DNA of 64,000 nt from Pseudobutyrivibrio ruminis (GCF_015057245.1 NZ_SVET01000008.1:68185-132184), one strand, 5' to 3'. Counted from the first letter of the stretch, positions 1 through 10,016 are shown. The notes: generated by a model from the sequence alone, not told the origin. A program made the numbers and translations.

Positions 1-1
1 T

Positions 2-1381
2 GATGCCATTCAGGAGGTTAAGAAAAAGAAGGCAGCGGTTTTTTCATTTCACAATCTGGATTGGCCAGAAGGAATCGAATTCGTATATACCCCATTTGTT
101 GTAATTGCATATCTGCATAATACCAAGTACGCCCAGATAGATTTCGGCGAAGCAGGCAACCCTATTCAGGTTAGTATGTACAAGAAAGAGGTGCTTAGCC
201 GTCGTAACATCTACGATGACAGAGGTTTCGTTTCATCTACGGAGGTTTATGATAATGGACGCATGCTCTACACCGATTATCTGACAGAGGCTGGTGTTAC
301 GAAGCTTCGTGTGTATGCTGAAACAGGTGCGGTGGAAATCAATGCCAGCTGCAACACCTATCAGGTTTTTAAATCTGATGACACAACAGAGACCAGGACT
401 TTCAAAGAGACAATCTACATGAGTCTTACTGATGTAATCCTGGAAGTGCTTGAAGCCCATATTGAGGATGATAATGAAGATGATGTTTTCTGTATTGCCA
501 TGCACGAGTTAAACTATTTGGCAGCACAGAACATCATAGGAAAAAAGAAATGTATTCTATCTTTCTACGGAGATAGATATCGCATAAAGGATCATTTGGA
601 TTCCAGACCACTTGTAAAAAGGGCAGGATACATCATCACGGATTCTGAGGCAACCACTCGTTATTTGAAGCGAGAGATGGAAGAAGAAATCACTAATATC
701 ACAGATATTTCTCCTTACGATTCTAGAATGGATTTTGGTATCAGTGAAAAGCTGATGGTTCAAAAGGTTCTTGTACCCGTAGATGGCTTGCCAGAGGAAC
801 GTTTCAGGGAAATGATGATTGCTTTGGCCAAGTATCTGCAGATGAATGAAAATGCGGTAATCAGCATCTTCACAAGAAACGCCACCTATGATTTGCCTGA
901 AAAGCTTCTTAATAAGATTGCAGAGATTTTGGAAGAGGCTGGTTTTGATAGACGCATGGTAATCCATGAGGAAGAGGATGACACTGCTGAAAATGAAGAA
1001 ATGGAAGCTGAGGAGCAGGAAGAAATTCCTATCAGATTCTTTGTGGAGCAGTGTGTAGATGAGCTATCAGTCAGCAAGTGTATTCGTGAGCAGCGTATCA
1101 TGCTTGATATGCGTCACAATCCTGATTTATTCCTACAGATAAACTGCATCAGTTCAGCCATCCCTCAGATAGTCAGACGCGAAACACAGTATATGCAAAA
1201 TGGCTACAACGGATTCGTCATGACGGAGATTGATAGAATACCTGTTGCATTGGATTATTTCCTTGGAAGTCTTTTCAACTGGAACCAGGCAAAGGTTTAT
1301 TCTTACGATATAGGACAGAAGTTTACTACAAAGCATCTTCTTGAAAAATGGAAGAATGTAATCGCAGGTTTGGAGAAATAA
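2..1381 (+). CDS. asp1: Accessory Sec system protein Asp1 (5'-truncated by window edge)
   Basis: Asp1 works with Asp2/Asp3 and SecA2 in modifying and exporting serine-rich glycoprotein adhesins. The frame is open from base 2 with no stop, so the ATG at 176 is internal and the true start lies before the window; about 460 C-terminal residues are present. The sequence is a glycosyltransferase-like, non-catalytic-looking protein with an acidic linker rich in Glu near residue 270 after the internal Met, which fits the GT-B-like fold known for Asp1. Its stop abuts the ATG of asp3, and secA2, gtfA and gtfB follow, so the identity rests partly on gene order. Asp1 is the best call; a degenerate glycosyltransferase is the alternative. 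Confidence 0.72.
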   Translation, partial: DAIQEVKKKKAAVFSFHNLDWPEGIEFVYTPFVVIAYLHNTKYAQIDFGEAGNPIQVSMYKKEVLSRRNIYDDRGFVSSTEVYDNGRMLYTDYLTEAGVTKLRVYAETGAVEINASCNTYQVFKSDDTTETRTFKETIYMSLTDVILEVLEAHIEDDNEDDVFCIAMHELNYLAAQNIIGKKKCILSFYGDRYRIKDHLDSRPLVKRAGYIITDSEATTRYLKREMEEEITNITDISPYDSRMDFGISEKLMVQKVLVPVDGLPEERFREMMIALAKYLQMNENAVISIFTRNATYDLPEKLLNKIAEILEEAGFDRRMVIHEEEDDTAENEEMEAEEQEEIPIRFFVEQCVDELSVSKCIREQRIMLDMRHNPDLFLQINCISSAIPQIVRRETQYMQNGYNGFVMTEIDRIPVALDYFLGSLFNWNQAKVYSYDIGQKFTTKHLLEKWKNVIAGLEK

Positions 1382-1822
1382 ATGGAAAAGGCAAGTTGGA
1401 CAATCTATTGGAACGAATACAGCTCAGATACTTATCTGTATGGTTCGCAAATAGATTACAAAGCGAAGAATTACGTACATTTTGAAAATGAGCTGATGCC
1501 ACCAGGAACAGTTATAAAGGAGTGGTATTCTCTGACCAACTATCAGGCACAGCGTATCGAACCATCACTTCCTATCATCGATGGTGAGAGTCATTACCGA
1601 ATCAAAATCAATGTAAAGACTCCTACGGGGAGAGGATATCTTGTACGCCTTGTGTTTCTTGATAGATATGAACGAGAGGCAGGGGATTTTACAGTGAGAG
1701 GTACAGAGGCAGAATTTTCATGTCCTTTAAAGACATATAGCTATAGAATGCAGTTGATAAATGCTGGTATGACGGAATTTACATATCATTCAATTACCAT
1801 TGAAGAGATTGAGGAAGAATAA
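1382..1822 (+). CDS. asp3: Accessory Sec system protein Asp3
   Basis: A 146-aa protein of the Asp3 family, a small beta-rich subunit that binds Asp1/Asp2 and helps deliver the glycosylated adhesin to SecA2. Visible family features are the N-terminal W-Y-N segment, 'FENELMPPGTVIKEW', 'NYQAQR' and 'LPIIDGESHYRIKI'. The ATG directly follows the asp1 stop (zero spacing), and secA2 begins 2 nt after its stop, so the three are translationally coupled. No asp2 lies between asp1 and asp3, where streptococcal loci have it; asp2 must be upstream of the window or absent. Confidence 0.8.
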   Translation: MEKASWTIYWNEYSSDTYLYGSQIDYKAKNYVHFENELMPPGTVIKEWYSLTNYQAQRIEPSLPIIDGESHYRIKINVKTPTGRGYLVRLVFLDRYEREAGDFTVRGTEAEFSCPLKTYSYRMQLINAGMTEFTYHSITIEEIEEE

Positions 1823-1824
1823 TA

Positions 1825-4164
1825 GTGAAAACTAGAAAGCTTGTAAATAAGCTACGAAAAGAACTGAAAAAGGTAAAGGCATACAAGGAGCAGATGGAGC
1901 AGCTTACAGATCAGCAATTGTCTGGGCTGACTGCATCCTTCAAGGAGCGCTATGAGAAGGGAGAGTCACTGGACAAGATTTTGCCAGAGGCTTTTGCTGC
2001 CATGTGCGAAGCTGACAAGCGTGTGCTGGGAATGTATCCTTTTGATGTGCAGATTATGGCAGGCGTGGCATTACATCAGGGCTATCTGGCAGAGATGAAC
2101 ACAGGAGAGGGCAAGACACTTACAGCCACCTTACCTATGTATCTAAATGGTCTTACAGGAGAAGGGGCAATCCTTGTTACAAACAATGAATACCTGGCTT
2201 TGCGAGATGCGGAGGAAATGGGACCAGCATATCGATTCATGGGCCTTTCTGTTATGGCAGGTGTAAAGCGTGATGAGGATGATAGATTCGAAAACGACGA
2301 AAAAAAGGAAATTTACAAAGCAGATATCGTATATACGACACACTCTGCTCTTGGTTTTGATTACCTTATCAACAATCTGGTAAAGTCTGCCAGCGATAGA
2401 TTCTTACGTCCATTCAATTTCATAATCATTGATGAAGCTGATTCAGTACTTCTAGACAGTGCCAGCACACCGCTTGTTATTTCTGGTGCTCCACGTGTCC
2501 AGTCCAACCTATACGAATCGGCAGATTTCTTCGTGCGTACTTTGAGGGAAAATGAGGACTACGAAGTAGAAGAGAAAAACGTATGGTTCACAGAAAAGGG
2601 ACTTGAATATGCAGAAGAGTACTTTGGAATCGACAATATTTTTGCTCCAGAGTATTTCGAAATATATCGTCATTTGGTACTGGCACTTCGCGCCCACAAG
2701 ATTATCGAAAAGGGCACAGAGTACATGATATCTGAAAATGGTGAAGTTGCACTTATCGACGCCAGCTCAGGACGTACTCTAAAGGGAGTTAAGCTTCGTG
2801 GAGGCCAGCATCAGGCTATTGAGTGCAAGGAGCGCTTGGAACTTTCACAGGAAAACCGTTCCATGGCATCCATCACATATCAGAATTTCTTCTCTATGTT
2901 CCCAAAGATGTCGGGCATGAGCGGAACTATCTACGATGCAAAGGACGAGCTATATGATGTTTATGGCAAGCAGGTAGTAGTTATTCCTACCAACAACCCA
3001 ATCCAGCGAGTAGATTGTCCGGATTGGTATTTCAGCGATTCGAAAAAGCAGTTCGAGGCTGCCATTCGTCTGGCTGTCAAAAAGCATGATACAGGCCAGC
3101 CTGTGCTTATAGTGACAACTATGATTGCGGACACAGAAATCATTTCTCATCTTTTAGTAGAAAAAGGTTTGCCACATTCAGTGCTCAATGCAAACAACGC
3201 ATTTTGGGAGGCGGATATTATTAAGGAAGCTGGCCAGATGGGAGCTATAACTGTTGCTACATCTATGGCAGGACGTGGTACAGATATTAAGCTCGGACCA
3301 GGTGTAAAGGAACTGGGCGGCCTAGCTGTTATTGGAGTAGGCCGAATGCTTAATATCCGTGATGAACGTCAGGCGAGAGGCCGTTCTGGAAGACAGGGTG
3401 ATCCTGGATACAGCAGATTTATTGTATCTTTGGAGGATGACATTGTTGAAAAAGGAACGGATTTAGAAAAAATTCAGAAATATATCGACGGAACAAAACG
3501 TATAAGCGATAGAAAAATCAAGCGAATTGTTAATAATGCGCAAAAGATAAATGAGGAGCTTGGTAGCACAAACAGAAAGACTTCCAAGGATTATGATGTG
3601 GTGCTTCAGCTGGAACGTAAGCTTATGTACGATACCAGAGATATGCTGCTTGACGGTGGTACTGTTGAAAAAGACCGTCTCCTGCGTATTGCAGAGGACA
3701 ATGTTGATCTGTTTTTGAAGGAGAATAAGGATTTGGATGCGTCCACACTGAATCGCTATCTCTTGGATAATATATCCTACAGAATGGAGAAAGATTCTGG
3801 TTATCTTAATCTCAAAAATAGAAACAGAGTGAAGGCATATATTATGGCAAGGGTAGAGCAGTCATTCGAGGAAAAGAAGGCTTCCTTGAACTCGGAAAAT
3901 GCTATGAATGACTTTGTCAGAGTTTCAGCACTATCTGCAATTGATGAGGCATGGATTGAGCAGGTTGACTATTTGCAGCAGTTGCAGGCAGCGGTTTCAG
4001 GTCGAAGCAGTGCTCAGAGAAATCTTATGTTTGAGTATCATGCAGAGGCATTGGAATCCTTCAGAAAGATGGAGAAATCCATCAAGCGAAATATCATCAG
4101 AAATGTATTGCTTTCGGAAGTAAGCATGGACAAAAAGAACAGATTACACATCATACTTCCATAA
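1825..4164 (+). CDS. secA2: Accessory Sec translocation ATPase SecA2
   Basis: A 779-aa SecA-family motor, shorter than housekeeping SecA (about 840-900 aa) and without the C-terminal zinc-binding tail, as in accessory SecA2 proteins. Walker A is 'NTGEGKT' near residue 93, the DEAD-type motif 'IDEADSVLLDSA' is near residue 203, and the helicase-2 motif 'MAGRGTDIKLG' near residue 485 is followed by 'ARGRSGRQGDPG'. It powers export of the glycosylated serine-rich adhesin through SecY2 or SecYEG. GTG start at 1825, just after tandem stop codons of asp3, with a GAGGAA-type ribosome site inside the asp3 3' end. It is followed at 25 nt by gtfA. Confidence 0.92.
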   Translation: MKTRKLVNKLRKELKKVKAYKEQMEQLTDQQLSGLTASFKERYEKGESLDKILPEAFAAMCEADKRVLGMYPFDVQIMAGVALHQGYLAEMNTGEGKTLTATLPMYLNGLTGEGAILVTNNEYLALRDAEEMGPAYRFMGLSVMAGVKRDEDDRFENDEKKEIYKADIVYTTHSALGFDYLINNLVKSASDRFLRPFNFIIIDEADSVLLDSASTPLVISGAPRVQSNLYESADFFVRTLRENEDYEVEEKNVWFTEKGLEYAEEYFGIDNIFAPEYFEIYRHLVLALRAHKIIEKGTEYMISENGEVALIDASSGRTLKGVKLRGGQHQAIECKERLELSQENRSMASITYQNFFSMFPKMSGMSGTIYDAKDELYDVYGKQVVVIPTNNPIQRVDCPDWYFSDSKKQFEAAIRLAVKKHDTGQPVLIVTTMIADTEIISHLLVEKGLPHSVLNANNAFWEADIIKEAGQMGAITVATSMAGRGTDIKLGPGVKELGGLAVIGVGRMLNIRDERQARGRSGRQGDPGYSRFIVSLEDDIVEKGTDLEKIQKYIDGTKRISDRKIKRIVNNAQKINEELGSTNRKTSKDYDVVLQLERKLMYDTRDMLLDGGTVEKDRLLRIAEDNVDLFLKENKDLDASTLNRYLLDNISYRMEKDSGYLNLKNRNRVKAYIMARVEQSFEEKKASLNSENAMNDFVRVSALSAIDEAWIEQVDYLQQLQAAVSGRSSAQRNLMFEYHAEALESFRKMEKSIKRNIIRNVLLSEVSMDKKNRLHIILP

Positions 4165-4188
4165 AAGTTTGGCAGAAAAGGGGCATAT

Positions 4189-5685
4189 ATGATTTACAAC
4201 TTTAATCTAGGAATAGGATGGGCCAGCTCAGGGGTGGAGTATGCTCAAAGCTATAGAGCAAAGGTGCTTCGCAATATTGGGGCTGAGGCAAAGTTCATAT
4301 TTTCAGATATGTTTTCCAAGGACAATCTTATCGACATGACCAGAAATATTGGTTTTGAGGATGATGAGATTATTTGGCTATATACATTCTTTACAGATTT
4401 CAAGCCAGGCCCTGTTACCTATACCTTGGATGATTTGAAAGCAACACTTGGAGATAAAGCCTTTTCCTATGAGCGGGATGGCAAAATAGGAAAGTTGATT
4501 TTTGAGGGGGATAATAATTTCTATAGAGTCTACTTCGTAAATACGGAGGAGGATTTCGTTCATCGTGTGGAAATGGTTTCCAGGGGATGTTTGGTGCGCA
4601 AGGACTATTTCATGTCTAAGCGTGTGTTTTCGGAATACTATGCTCCACTTGATGGCAAGGCACATCTGTATCACAGACGATTTTTCAATCAGGATGGCAG
4701 TCTTGCTTACGAGGAAATCAATGATGACGACAATGTCATGTACAAATTCCCAGATAAATTAATATGTTCAAAGGAAGAGCTTGTTGGCTATATGACAAGC
4801 AAGCTTGGGCTTACAAAGGATGATATCGTAATAATCGATAGAACCACCGGCCAGGGCCAGGCTATTCTTGAAAATGTGGGAGATGCAAAGGTTGGAATTG
4901 TCATTCACGCAGACCATTTTAGCGAAGGGGCTACGGATGAGGATTATATCTTGTGGAACAATTACTATGAGTATTCATTCTCTATGCATGATGAAATAGA
5001 TTTCTACATCACTGCTACGGAAGACCAGCGAAAGCTGTTGCTGCAGCAGTTTGATAAGTATTTAGGTGCAAAGCCTAATATTGTGACTATCCCGGTTGGG
5101 GCGCTGCAGGAGCTTAAATATCCGGCAGGTGAGAGAATGCCACATTCTCTTATTACAGCATCACGCCTTGCCACTGAAAAGCACGTGGATTGGATGATAG
5201 ATGCTGTGGTGGCAGCTCATGATAAAGTGCCAGATATCTCTTTAGATATCTATGGCAAGGGCGCAGCTGAAAGGGATTTGAAGGAGAAAATAAAGTCTCT
5301 TGGGGCTGATTCGTATATACGATTGATGGGGCAGCATGATTTGACGGATGTGTATATAAATTACGAGGCATATTTATCGGCATCTACCAGTGAGGGATTT
5401 GGGCTTACGCTGATGGAGGCAATTGGTTCAGGTTTGCCAATTATCGGCTTTGATGTGCGTTATGGAAATCAGAACTTTATCGACCAGGGAAAGAATGGCT
5501 ATAGGCTACCTTATGCCACAGGAATGGAAAAGGGAAGACGCCAGAAAGCGATGGTTGATGCAATCTGTAAATTGTTTACAGAGGATGATTTAGAAAAAAT
5601 GCATAAGCATTCTTATTCAAAGGCAAAAAAATATCTTGCAAGTGAAGTGGAGGCAAAATGGAAAAAACTAATAGAAACGACATAG
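4189..5685 (+). CDS. gtfA: Accessory Sec glycosyltransferase GtfA
   Basis: A 498-aa GT-B (GT4-type) enzyme that, with GtfB, adds the first GlcNAc residues to Ser/Thr of serine-rich repeat proteins in the cytoplasm. The N-terminus 'MIYNFNLGIGWASSGVEYAQ' is characteristic of GtfA. The C-terminal nucleotide-sugar half has 'SRLATEKHVDWMIDA', 'DIYGKG' and the acceptor/donor motif 'STSEGFGLTLMEAIGSGLPI' with the paired Glu residues of retaining GT4 enzymes. The 3' end overlaps gtfB by 28 nt, as expected for a GtfA-GtfB complex. Confidence 0.9.
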   Translation: MIYNFNLGIGWASSGVEYAQSYRAKVLRNIGAEAKFIFSDMFSKDNLIDMTRNIGFEDDEIIWLYTFFTDFKPGPVTYTLDDLKATLGDKAFSYERDGKIGKLIFEGDNNFYRVYFVNTEEDFVHRVEMVSRGCLVRKDYFMSKRVFSEYYAPLDGKAHLYHRRFFNQDGSLAYEEINDDDNVMYKFPDKLICSKEELVGYMTSKLGLTKDDIVIIDRTTGQGQAILENVGDAKVGIVIHADHFSEGATDEDYILWNNYYEYSFSMHDEIDFYITATEDQRKLLLQQFDKYLGAKPNIVTIPVGALQELKYPAGERMPHSLITASRLATEKHVDWMIDAVVAAHDKVPDISLDIYGKGAAERDLKEKIKSLGADSYIRLMGQHDLTDVYINYEAYLSASTSEGFGLTLMEAIGSGLPIIGFDVRYGNQNFIDQGKNGYRLPYATGMEKGRRQKAMVDAICKLFTEDDLEKMHKHSYSKAKKYLASEVEAKWKKLIETT

Positions 5686-7010
5686 TTTTGTTGTTCGACT
5701 ATTTTAATATGGGAAGCCAGGATTTGCTTTTCTCATTTCAGAATGCAGATTATGAAGTAAAGGCTGTCACAATCAATGATGATGGCTTTTTGCCTGATGG
5801 CGTTGAAAATGTTTTTGAGCATTTCCTGGGAGATTTTAAGAAGGTGGAAGGCTGTCCTAAAAAGCCTCTTTATTTTAATCAGATTCAGGTGCCAAAATAT
5901 TGGCAAATCAGTGGCAACAATACTAGCGGAAGTATCCATGACAAGGCAAAGGAGCGCGGTAGAATTTTTTATGCTGAGCCAAAGAACAAAAGATTTGTAA
6001 AGGTGGTGGACTGGCTAGATGAGGAAGGAAAAGTCAGAGCCAGCGACCACTACAATAAATATGGCATGCTTTACGCCAGAACTATCTTTAACAAAAAGGC
6101 TCAAAAGGTAAGCAAGTCTTATTTCAATGGTCATGGACAGGAAATCATTGTTGAAAACTTTGTTACAGGTGACATCATTTTAAATATTGATGAGCAATCT
6201 TTGTTTTTCAAAAATCGTACAGAATTTGTGGTTTATTATCTAAAGTCTTTGGGGCTTGAGAATCATAGATTATTCTTCAACTCATTATCGGTTCCATTTT
6301 TTGTTTCAAATTCTTTACCACCACTTTCAGACGGCAGGGAGGATGTGCTGTTTTGGCAGGAAGCAACACATGATGAAATCCCGGGAAATATGCTTTTGAT
6401 ATTTGATGGAAAAGCAAAAAGATGCAAGAGAGTAATAGTGCAGAATCATCCATCCTATGAGCGCCTTAGAATGCTTAATGCACCTGAGGATAAAATGGAT
6501 GAGTTGGGATATATTTATTCATTCAAAAAGAAAAACCTAGGTCGACCATCTGCTCTTATTTGTACAAATACAGAAAATGTCGAAAAGTTGAAGGAACTGG
6601 TGGAGGCTTTACCAGAGTTGAAGTTCCATGTTACCGCGCTTACAGAAATGTCAGCAAAGCTTTTGGCACATGAGAAATACGACAATGTAATCATGTATCC
6701 AAATGTAAAAATGTCTACTTTGGATAGACTTTTCTGGGAGTGTGATTTCTTCCTCGATATTAATCGTGAGGGTGAAATTGTTGACGCAACTAGAAAGGCA
6801 TTTCTTCATAATCAGCTTATTCTGACATTTAATGAAACTGCCCATGGATTGACATATACAGCCCGTGAAAATCGTTTTGAGGCGAAACAGTACCTCAAAA
6901 TGACAGAAAGGATAAAAAGTCTATTAAAAGACGAGAATCAGCTTAAAACTGCGGTTTACAGTCAGCAAAGATACGCTTTGAATGCATCTGTAGATGATTA
7001 TACATTTTAG
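5658..7010 (+). CDS. gtfB: Accessory Sec glycosyltransferase-stabilising protein GtfB
   Basis: A 450-aa GtfB-family protein: a GT-B-like partner without an obvious catalytic Glu pair that binds the adhesin substrate and stabilises GtfA. Visible features are 'NDIVLLFDYFNMGSQDLLFSF' at the N-terminus (abridged here) and a C-terminal stretch 'NVKMSTLDRLFWECDFFLDINREGE' type, a family hallmark. The start overlaps gtfA by 28 nt, with its ribosome site (AGTGGAGG) inside gtfA. It is the last gene of the accessory Sec run; the next 199 bp lead to ppdK and contain no gene. Confidence 0.85.
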   Translation: MEKTNRNDIVLLFDYFNMGSQDLLFSFQNADYEVKAVTINDDGFLPDGVENVFEHFLGDFKKVEGCPKKPLYFNQIQVPKYWQISGNNTSGSIHDKAKERGRIFYAEPKNKRFVKVVDWLDEEGKVRASDHYNKYGMLYARTIFNKKAQKVSKSYFNGHGQEIIVENFVTGDIILNIDEQSLFFKNRTEFVVYYLKSLGLENHRLFFNSLSVPFFVSNSLPPLSDGREDVLFWQEATHDEIPGNMLLIFDGKAKRCKRVIVQNHPSYERLRMLNAPEDKMDELGYIYSFKKKNLGRPSALICTNTENVEKLKELVEALPELKFHVTALTEMSAKLLAHEKYDNVIMYPNVKMSTLDRLFWECDFFLDINREGEIVDATRKAFLHNQLILTFNETAHGLTYTARENRFEAKQYLKMTERIKSLLKDENQLKTAVYSQQRYALNASVDDYTF

Positions 7011-7209
7011 CTAATTGAGTCAAAGTTTCAAACAACTTACTTGTTTGATAAAAATGCACAAAAATCACTCCTGAATTTCTACTAACTGTACAACGAATTT
7101 GTTTGTATTGGTGTCTAAATTGTGTTTTAATAATAACGGACTGTTTGAAAACCCCGTTTTTTACAGACAGACAAATCAAAAGTTATATATATGTTAGGAG
7201 GATTTTGAA

Positions 7210-9852
7210 ATGGCTAACAAATGGGTCTACATGTTTAGCGAAGGCGACATGACAATGCGCAATCTTTTAGGAGGAAAAGGTGCAAACCTTGCTGAAATGA
7301 CAAGCATTGGTCTTCCAGTACCACAGGGCTTCACAATCACAACAGAAGCTTGTACACAGTACTATGAGGATGGTCGCAAGATTAATGATGAAATCATGGC
7401 TCAGGCTATGGAAGGTGTTAAGAAAATGGAGGAGATCAACGGCAAGAAGTTCGGAGATCTTAAGAATCCACTTTTAGTTTCAGTTCGTTCAGGTGCTCGT
7501 GCATCTATGCCAGGTATGATGGATACAATCCTTAACCTTGGTCTTAATGATGAAGTAGTTGCAGCTATGATCGCTGGTAACCCAGATCCAGCTTTCGAGC
7601 GTTTCGTATATGATTCATACAGACGTTTTATTCAGATGTTCTCAGATGTAGTTATGGAAGTAGGTAAGAAGTACTTCGAGCAGCTCATCGATGAGATGAA
7701 GGAGAAGAAGGGCGTTAAGTATGACGTAGACCTTACAGCAGCAGATCTTAAGGAACTTGCTGAGCAGTTCAAGGCTGAGTACAAGAACCAGCTCGGAACA
7801 GACTTCCCTTCAGATCCAGTAGAGCAGTTAAAGCTTGCTATCGAGGCAGTATTCCGTTCATGGGATAACCCACGTGCGAACGTTTACAGAAGAGACAACG
7901 ACATCCCTTACTCATGGGGTACAGCAGTTAACGTAATGCCTATGGTATTCGGTAACTTAAATAACGAGTCTGGTACTGGTGTTGCATTTACTCGTGACCC
8001 AGCTACAGGCGAGAACAAGCTTATGGGTGAGTTCCTTATCAACGCACAGGGCGAGGACGTAGTTGCTGGTGTTCGTACACCAATGCCAATCGCTCAGATG
8101 GAGAAGGAATTCCCAGAGGCATACGCAGAGTTCATCAAGGTATGTGAGACTCTTGAGAATCACTACCATGATATGCAGGATATGGAGTTCACAGTAGAGA
8201 ACAAGAAGCTTTACATGCTCCAGTGCCGTAACGGTAAGAGAACAGCTCCAGCTGCTCTTAAGATTGCTTGTGACCTTGTTGATGAGGGACACAAGACACC
8301 AGAAGAAGCTGTTGCTATGATCGACCCACGTAACCTTGATACACTTCTTCACCCACAGTTCGAGGCTGCTGCTCTTAAGGCTGCAACTCCTCTTGGAAAG
8401 GGTCTTGGCGCTTCTCCAGGTGCTGCATGTGGTAAGGTTGTATTTACAGCAGACGATGCTGAGGCATGGGCTGCTAGAGGAGAGAAGGTAGTTCTTGTAC
8501 GTCTTGAGACATCTCCAGAAGATATCACAGGTATGAAGGCTGCTCAGGGTATCCTTACAGTTCGTGGTGGTATGACATCACACGCTGCCGTAGTTGCTCG
8601 TGGTATGGGTGAGTGCTGCGTATCAGGTTGTGGCGACATCAACATGGACGAAGAAAACAAGAAGTTCACACTTGGTGGAAAAGAGTTCCACGAGGGAGAC
8701 TTCATTTCAATCGATGGTACAACAGGTAACATCTATGATGGTCAGATCGCAACAGTTGACGCTAAGATCGCTGGTGAGTTCGGACGTATCATGGCTTGGG
8801 CTGATGAGTTCAGAAGACTTAAGGTTCGTACAAACGCTGATACACCTGCTGATGCTAAGAAGGCTAGAGAGCTTGGTGCTGAGGGTATTGGTCTTTGCCG
8901 TACAGAGCACATGTTCTTCGAGGAAGACAGAATTGCTGCATTCCGTGAGATGATCTGCTCAGATACAGTAGAAGAGAGAGAAGCTGCTCTTGAGAAGATT
9001 CTTCCTTATCAGCAGAACGACTTCAAGCAGCTCTATGAAGCTCTTGAGGGATGCCCAGTTACAATCAGATTCCTTGATCCACCTCTTCACGAGTTCGTTC
9101 CTACAACAGAGGACGAGATCAAGAAGCTTGCTGACGCTAAGGGCAAGTCAGTAGACGAGATCAAGGCTATCATCAATTCACTTCACGAGTTCAACCCTAT
9201 GATGGGTCACAGAGGATGCCGTCTTGCAGTTACATATCCTGAAATTGCTAAGATGCAGACTAAGGCAGTTATCCGTGCAGCTCTTGAAGTTCAGAAGGCA
9301 CACGCTGACTGGAATGTTAAGCCTGAAATCATGATCCCACTTGTATGTGAGGTTAAGGAGCTTAAGTACGTTAAGCAGATAGTAGTTGAGACAGCTGACG
9401 CTGAGATCGCTGCTGCAGGTGCTAAGCTTGATTATGAAGTTGGTACAATGATCGAGATCCCAAGAGCTGCTCTTACAGCTGATGAGATCGCTAAGGAAGC
9501 TGATTTCTTCTGCTTCGGTACAAACGACCTTACACAGATGACATTCGGATTCTCTCGTGATGATGCTGGTAAGTTCCTCAATGCTTACTATGACACAAAG
9601 ATCTTCGAGAACGATCCATTTGCTAAGCTTGACCAGACAGGTGTTGGTAAGCTTATGGAAACAGCTATCAAGCTTGGTAAGCCAGTAAATCCTAAGCTTC
9701 ACGTAGGTATCTGCGGTGAGCACGGTGGAGATCCATCTTCAGTAGAGTTCTGCCACAAGATTGGTCTTGACTATGTATCATGCTCTCCATTCAGAGTACC
9801 AATCGCTAGACTTGCAGCAGCACAGGCTGCTATCGCCGAGTCACGTCAGTAA
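7210..9852 (+). CDS. ppdK: Pyruvate, phosphate dikinase
   Basis: A full-length 880-aa PPDK that interconverts pyruvate + ATP + Pi with PEP + AMP + PPi, the usual glycolytic/PEP branch enzyme of anaerobic Clostridia. N-terminal ATP-grasp features are 'LLGGKGANLAEM' and 'SVRSGARASMPGMMDTILNL'. The phosphohistidine loop is 'GGMTSHAAVVARGMG' near residue 455. The C-terminal PEP/pyruvate barrel has 'RTEHMFFE', 'FNPMMGHRGCRL' and 'GTNDLTQMTFGFSRDD'. A TAGGAGG ribosome site precedes the ATG. Codon use is far more uniform than in its neighbours (ctt, aag, gct, aca), the signature of a highly expressed gene. ICE1 begins 15 bp after its stop, leaving the gene intact, so its 3' flank serves as an integration site. 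Confidence 0.97.
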   Translation: MANKWVYMFSEGDMTMRNLLGGKGANLAEMTSIGLPVPQGFTITTEACTQYYEDGRKINDEIMAQAMEGVKKMEEINGKKFGDLKNPLLVSVRSGARASMPGMMDTILNLGLNDEVVAAMIAGNPDPAFERFVYDSYRRFIQMFSDVVMEVGKKYFEQLIDEMKEKKGVKYDVDLTAADLKELAEQFKAEYKNQLGTDFPSDPVEQLKLAIEAVFRSWDNPRANVYRRDNDIPYSWGTAVNVMPMVFGNLNNESGTGVAFTRDPATGENKLMGEFLINAQGEDVVAGVRTPMPIAQMEKEFPEAYAEFIKVCETLENHYHDMQDMEFTVENKKLYMLQCRNGKRTAPAALKIACDLVDEGHKTPEEAVAMIDPRNLDTLLHPQFEAAALKAATPLGKGLGASPGAACGKVVFTADDAEAWAARGEKVVLVRLETSPEDITGMKAAQGILTVRGGMTSHAAVVARGMGECCVSGCGDINMDEENKKFTLGGKEFHEGDFISIDGTTGNIYDGQIATVDAKIAGEFGRIMAWADEFRRLKVRTNADTPADAKKARELGAEGIGLCRTEHMFFEEDRIAAFREMICSDTVEEREAALEKILPYQQNDFKQLYEALEGCPVTIRFLDPPLHEFVPTTEDEIKKLADAKGKSVDEIKAIINSLHEFNPMMGHRGCRLAVTYPEIAKMQTKAVIRAALEVQKAHADWNVKPEIMIPLVCEVKELKYVKQIVVETADAEIAAAGAKLDYEVGTMIEIPRAALTADEIAKEADFFCFGTNDLTQMTFGFSRDDAGKFLNAYYDTKIFENDPFAKLDQTGVGKLMETAIKLGKPVNPKLHVGICGEHGGDPSSVEFCHKIGLDYVSCSPFRVPIARLAAAQAAIAESRQ

Positions 9853-9866
9853 GCGAGACCAGTTGT

Positions 9867-9983
9867 TTTTTGGGAACGTTTGAAATTTCGAAAGATTTTA
9901 TGAGACAATCTTCAAAGATTTATCATAAGAAAAACGGGTTCAGATTTCCCGAAAAGCTTGTAATTAAGCTATTCCTAGTATAG
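9867..9983 (+). pseudogene. Detached C-terminal tail of a serine recombinase
   Basis: In the frame starting at 9867 the DNA encodes 38 codons beginning FLGTFEI, then FRFPEKL, ending KLFLV and a TAG stop. The ICE1 recombinase ends FLGTFEI...FRFPEKL..KLFLV-TAG with one extra codon (61502-61621). By hand, 22 of 38 positions are identical. There is no start codon or upstream recombinase body: homology stops abruptly 15 bp after the ppdK stop. It is either a relic of an older element or the displaced half of an integrase gene cut by its own attachment site (see findings). Confidence 0.8.
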
Positions 9984-10016
9984 GGTGTCTACTTTAGGCA
10001 CCCTATATTTTTTTTA
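9981..10016 (+). terminator. Rho-independent terminator overlapping the integrase-tail stop
   Basis: The arms AGGGTGTC (9982-9989) and GGCACCCT (9997-10004) form an 8-bp stem with one G-U pair, followed by TATATTTTTTTT. The stop codon TAG is part of the 5' arm. The same arrangement recurs after the intact integrase at 61619. Confidence 0.85.

Noticed and set aside
176..1381. ATG at 176 as the start of the asp1 gene
   Set aside because: The frame is open without stop back to base 2 and encodes plausible protein, so the gene starts before the window.
7010..7210. Riboswitch or leader upstream of ppdK
   Set aside because: No conserved riboswitch core or terminator/antiterminator pair was seen; only a TAGGAGG ribosome site is clear in these 199 bp.
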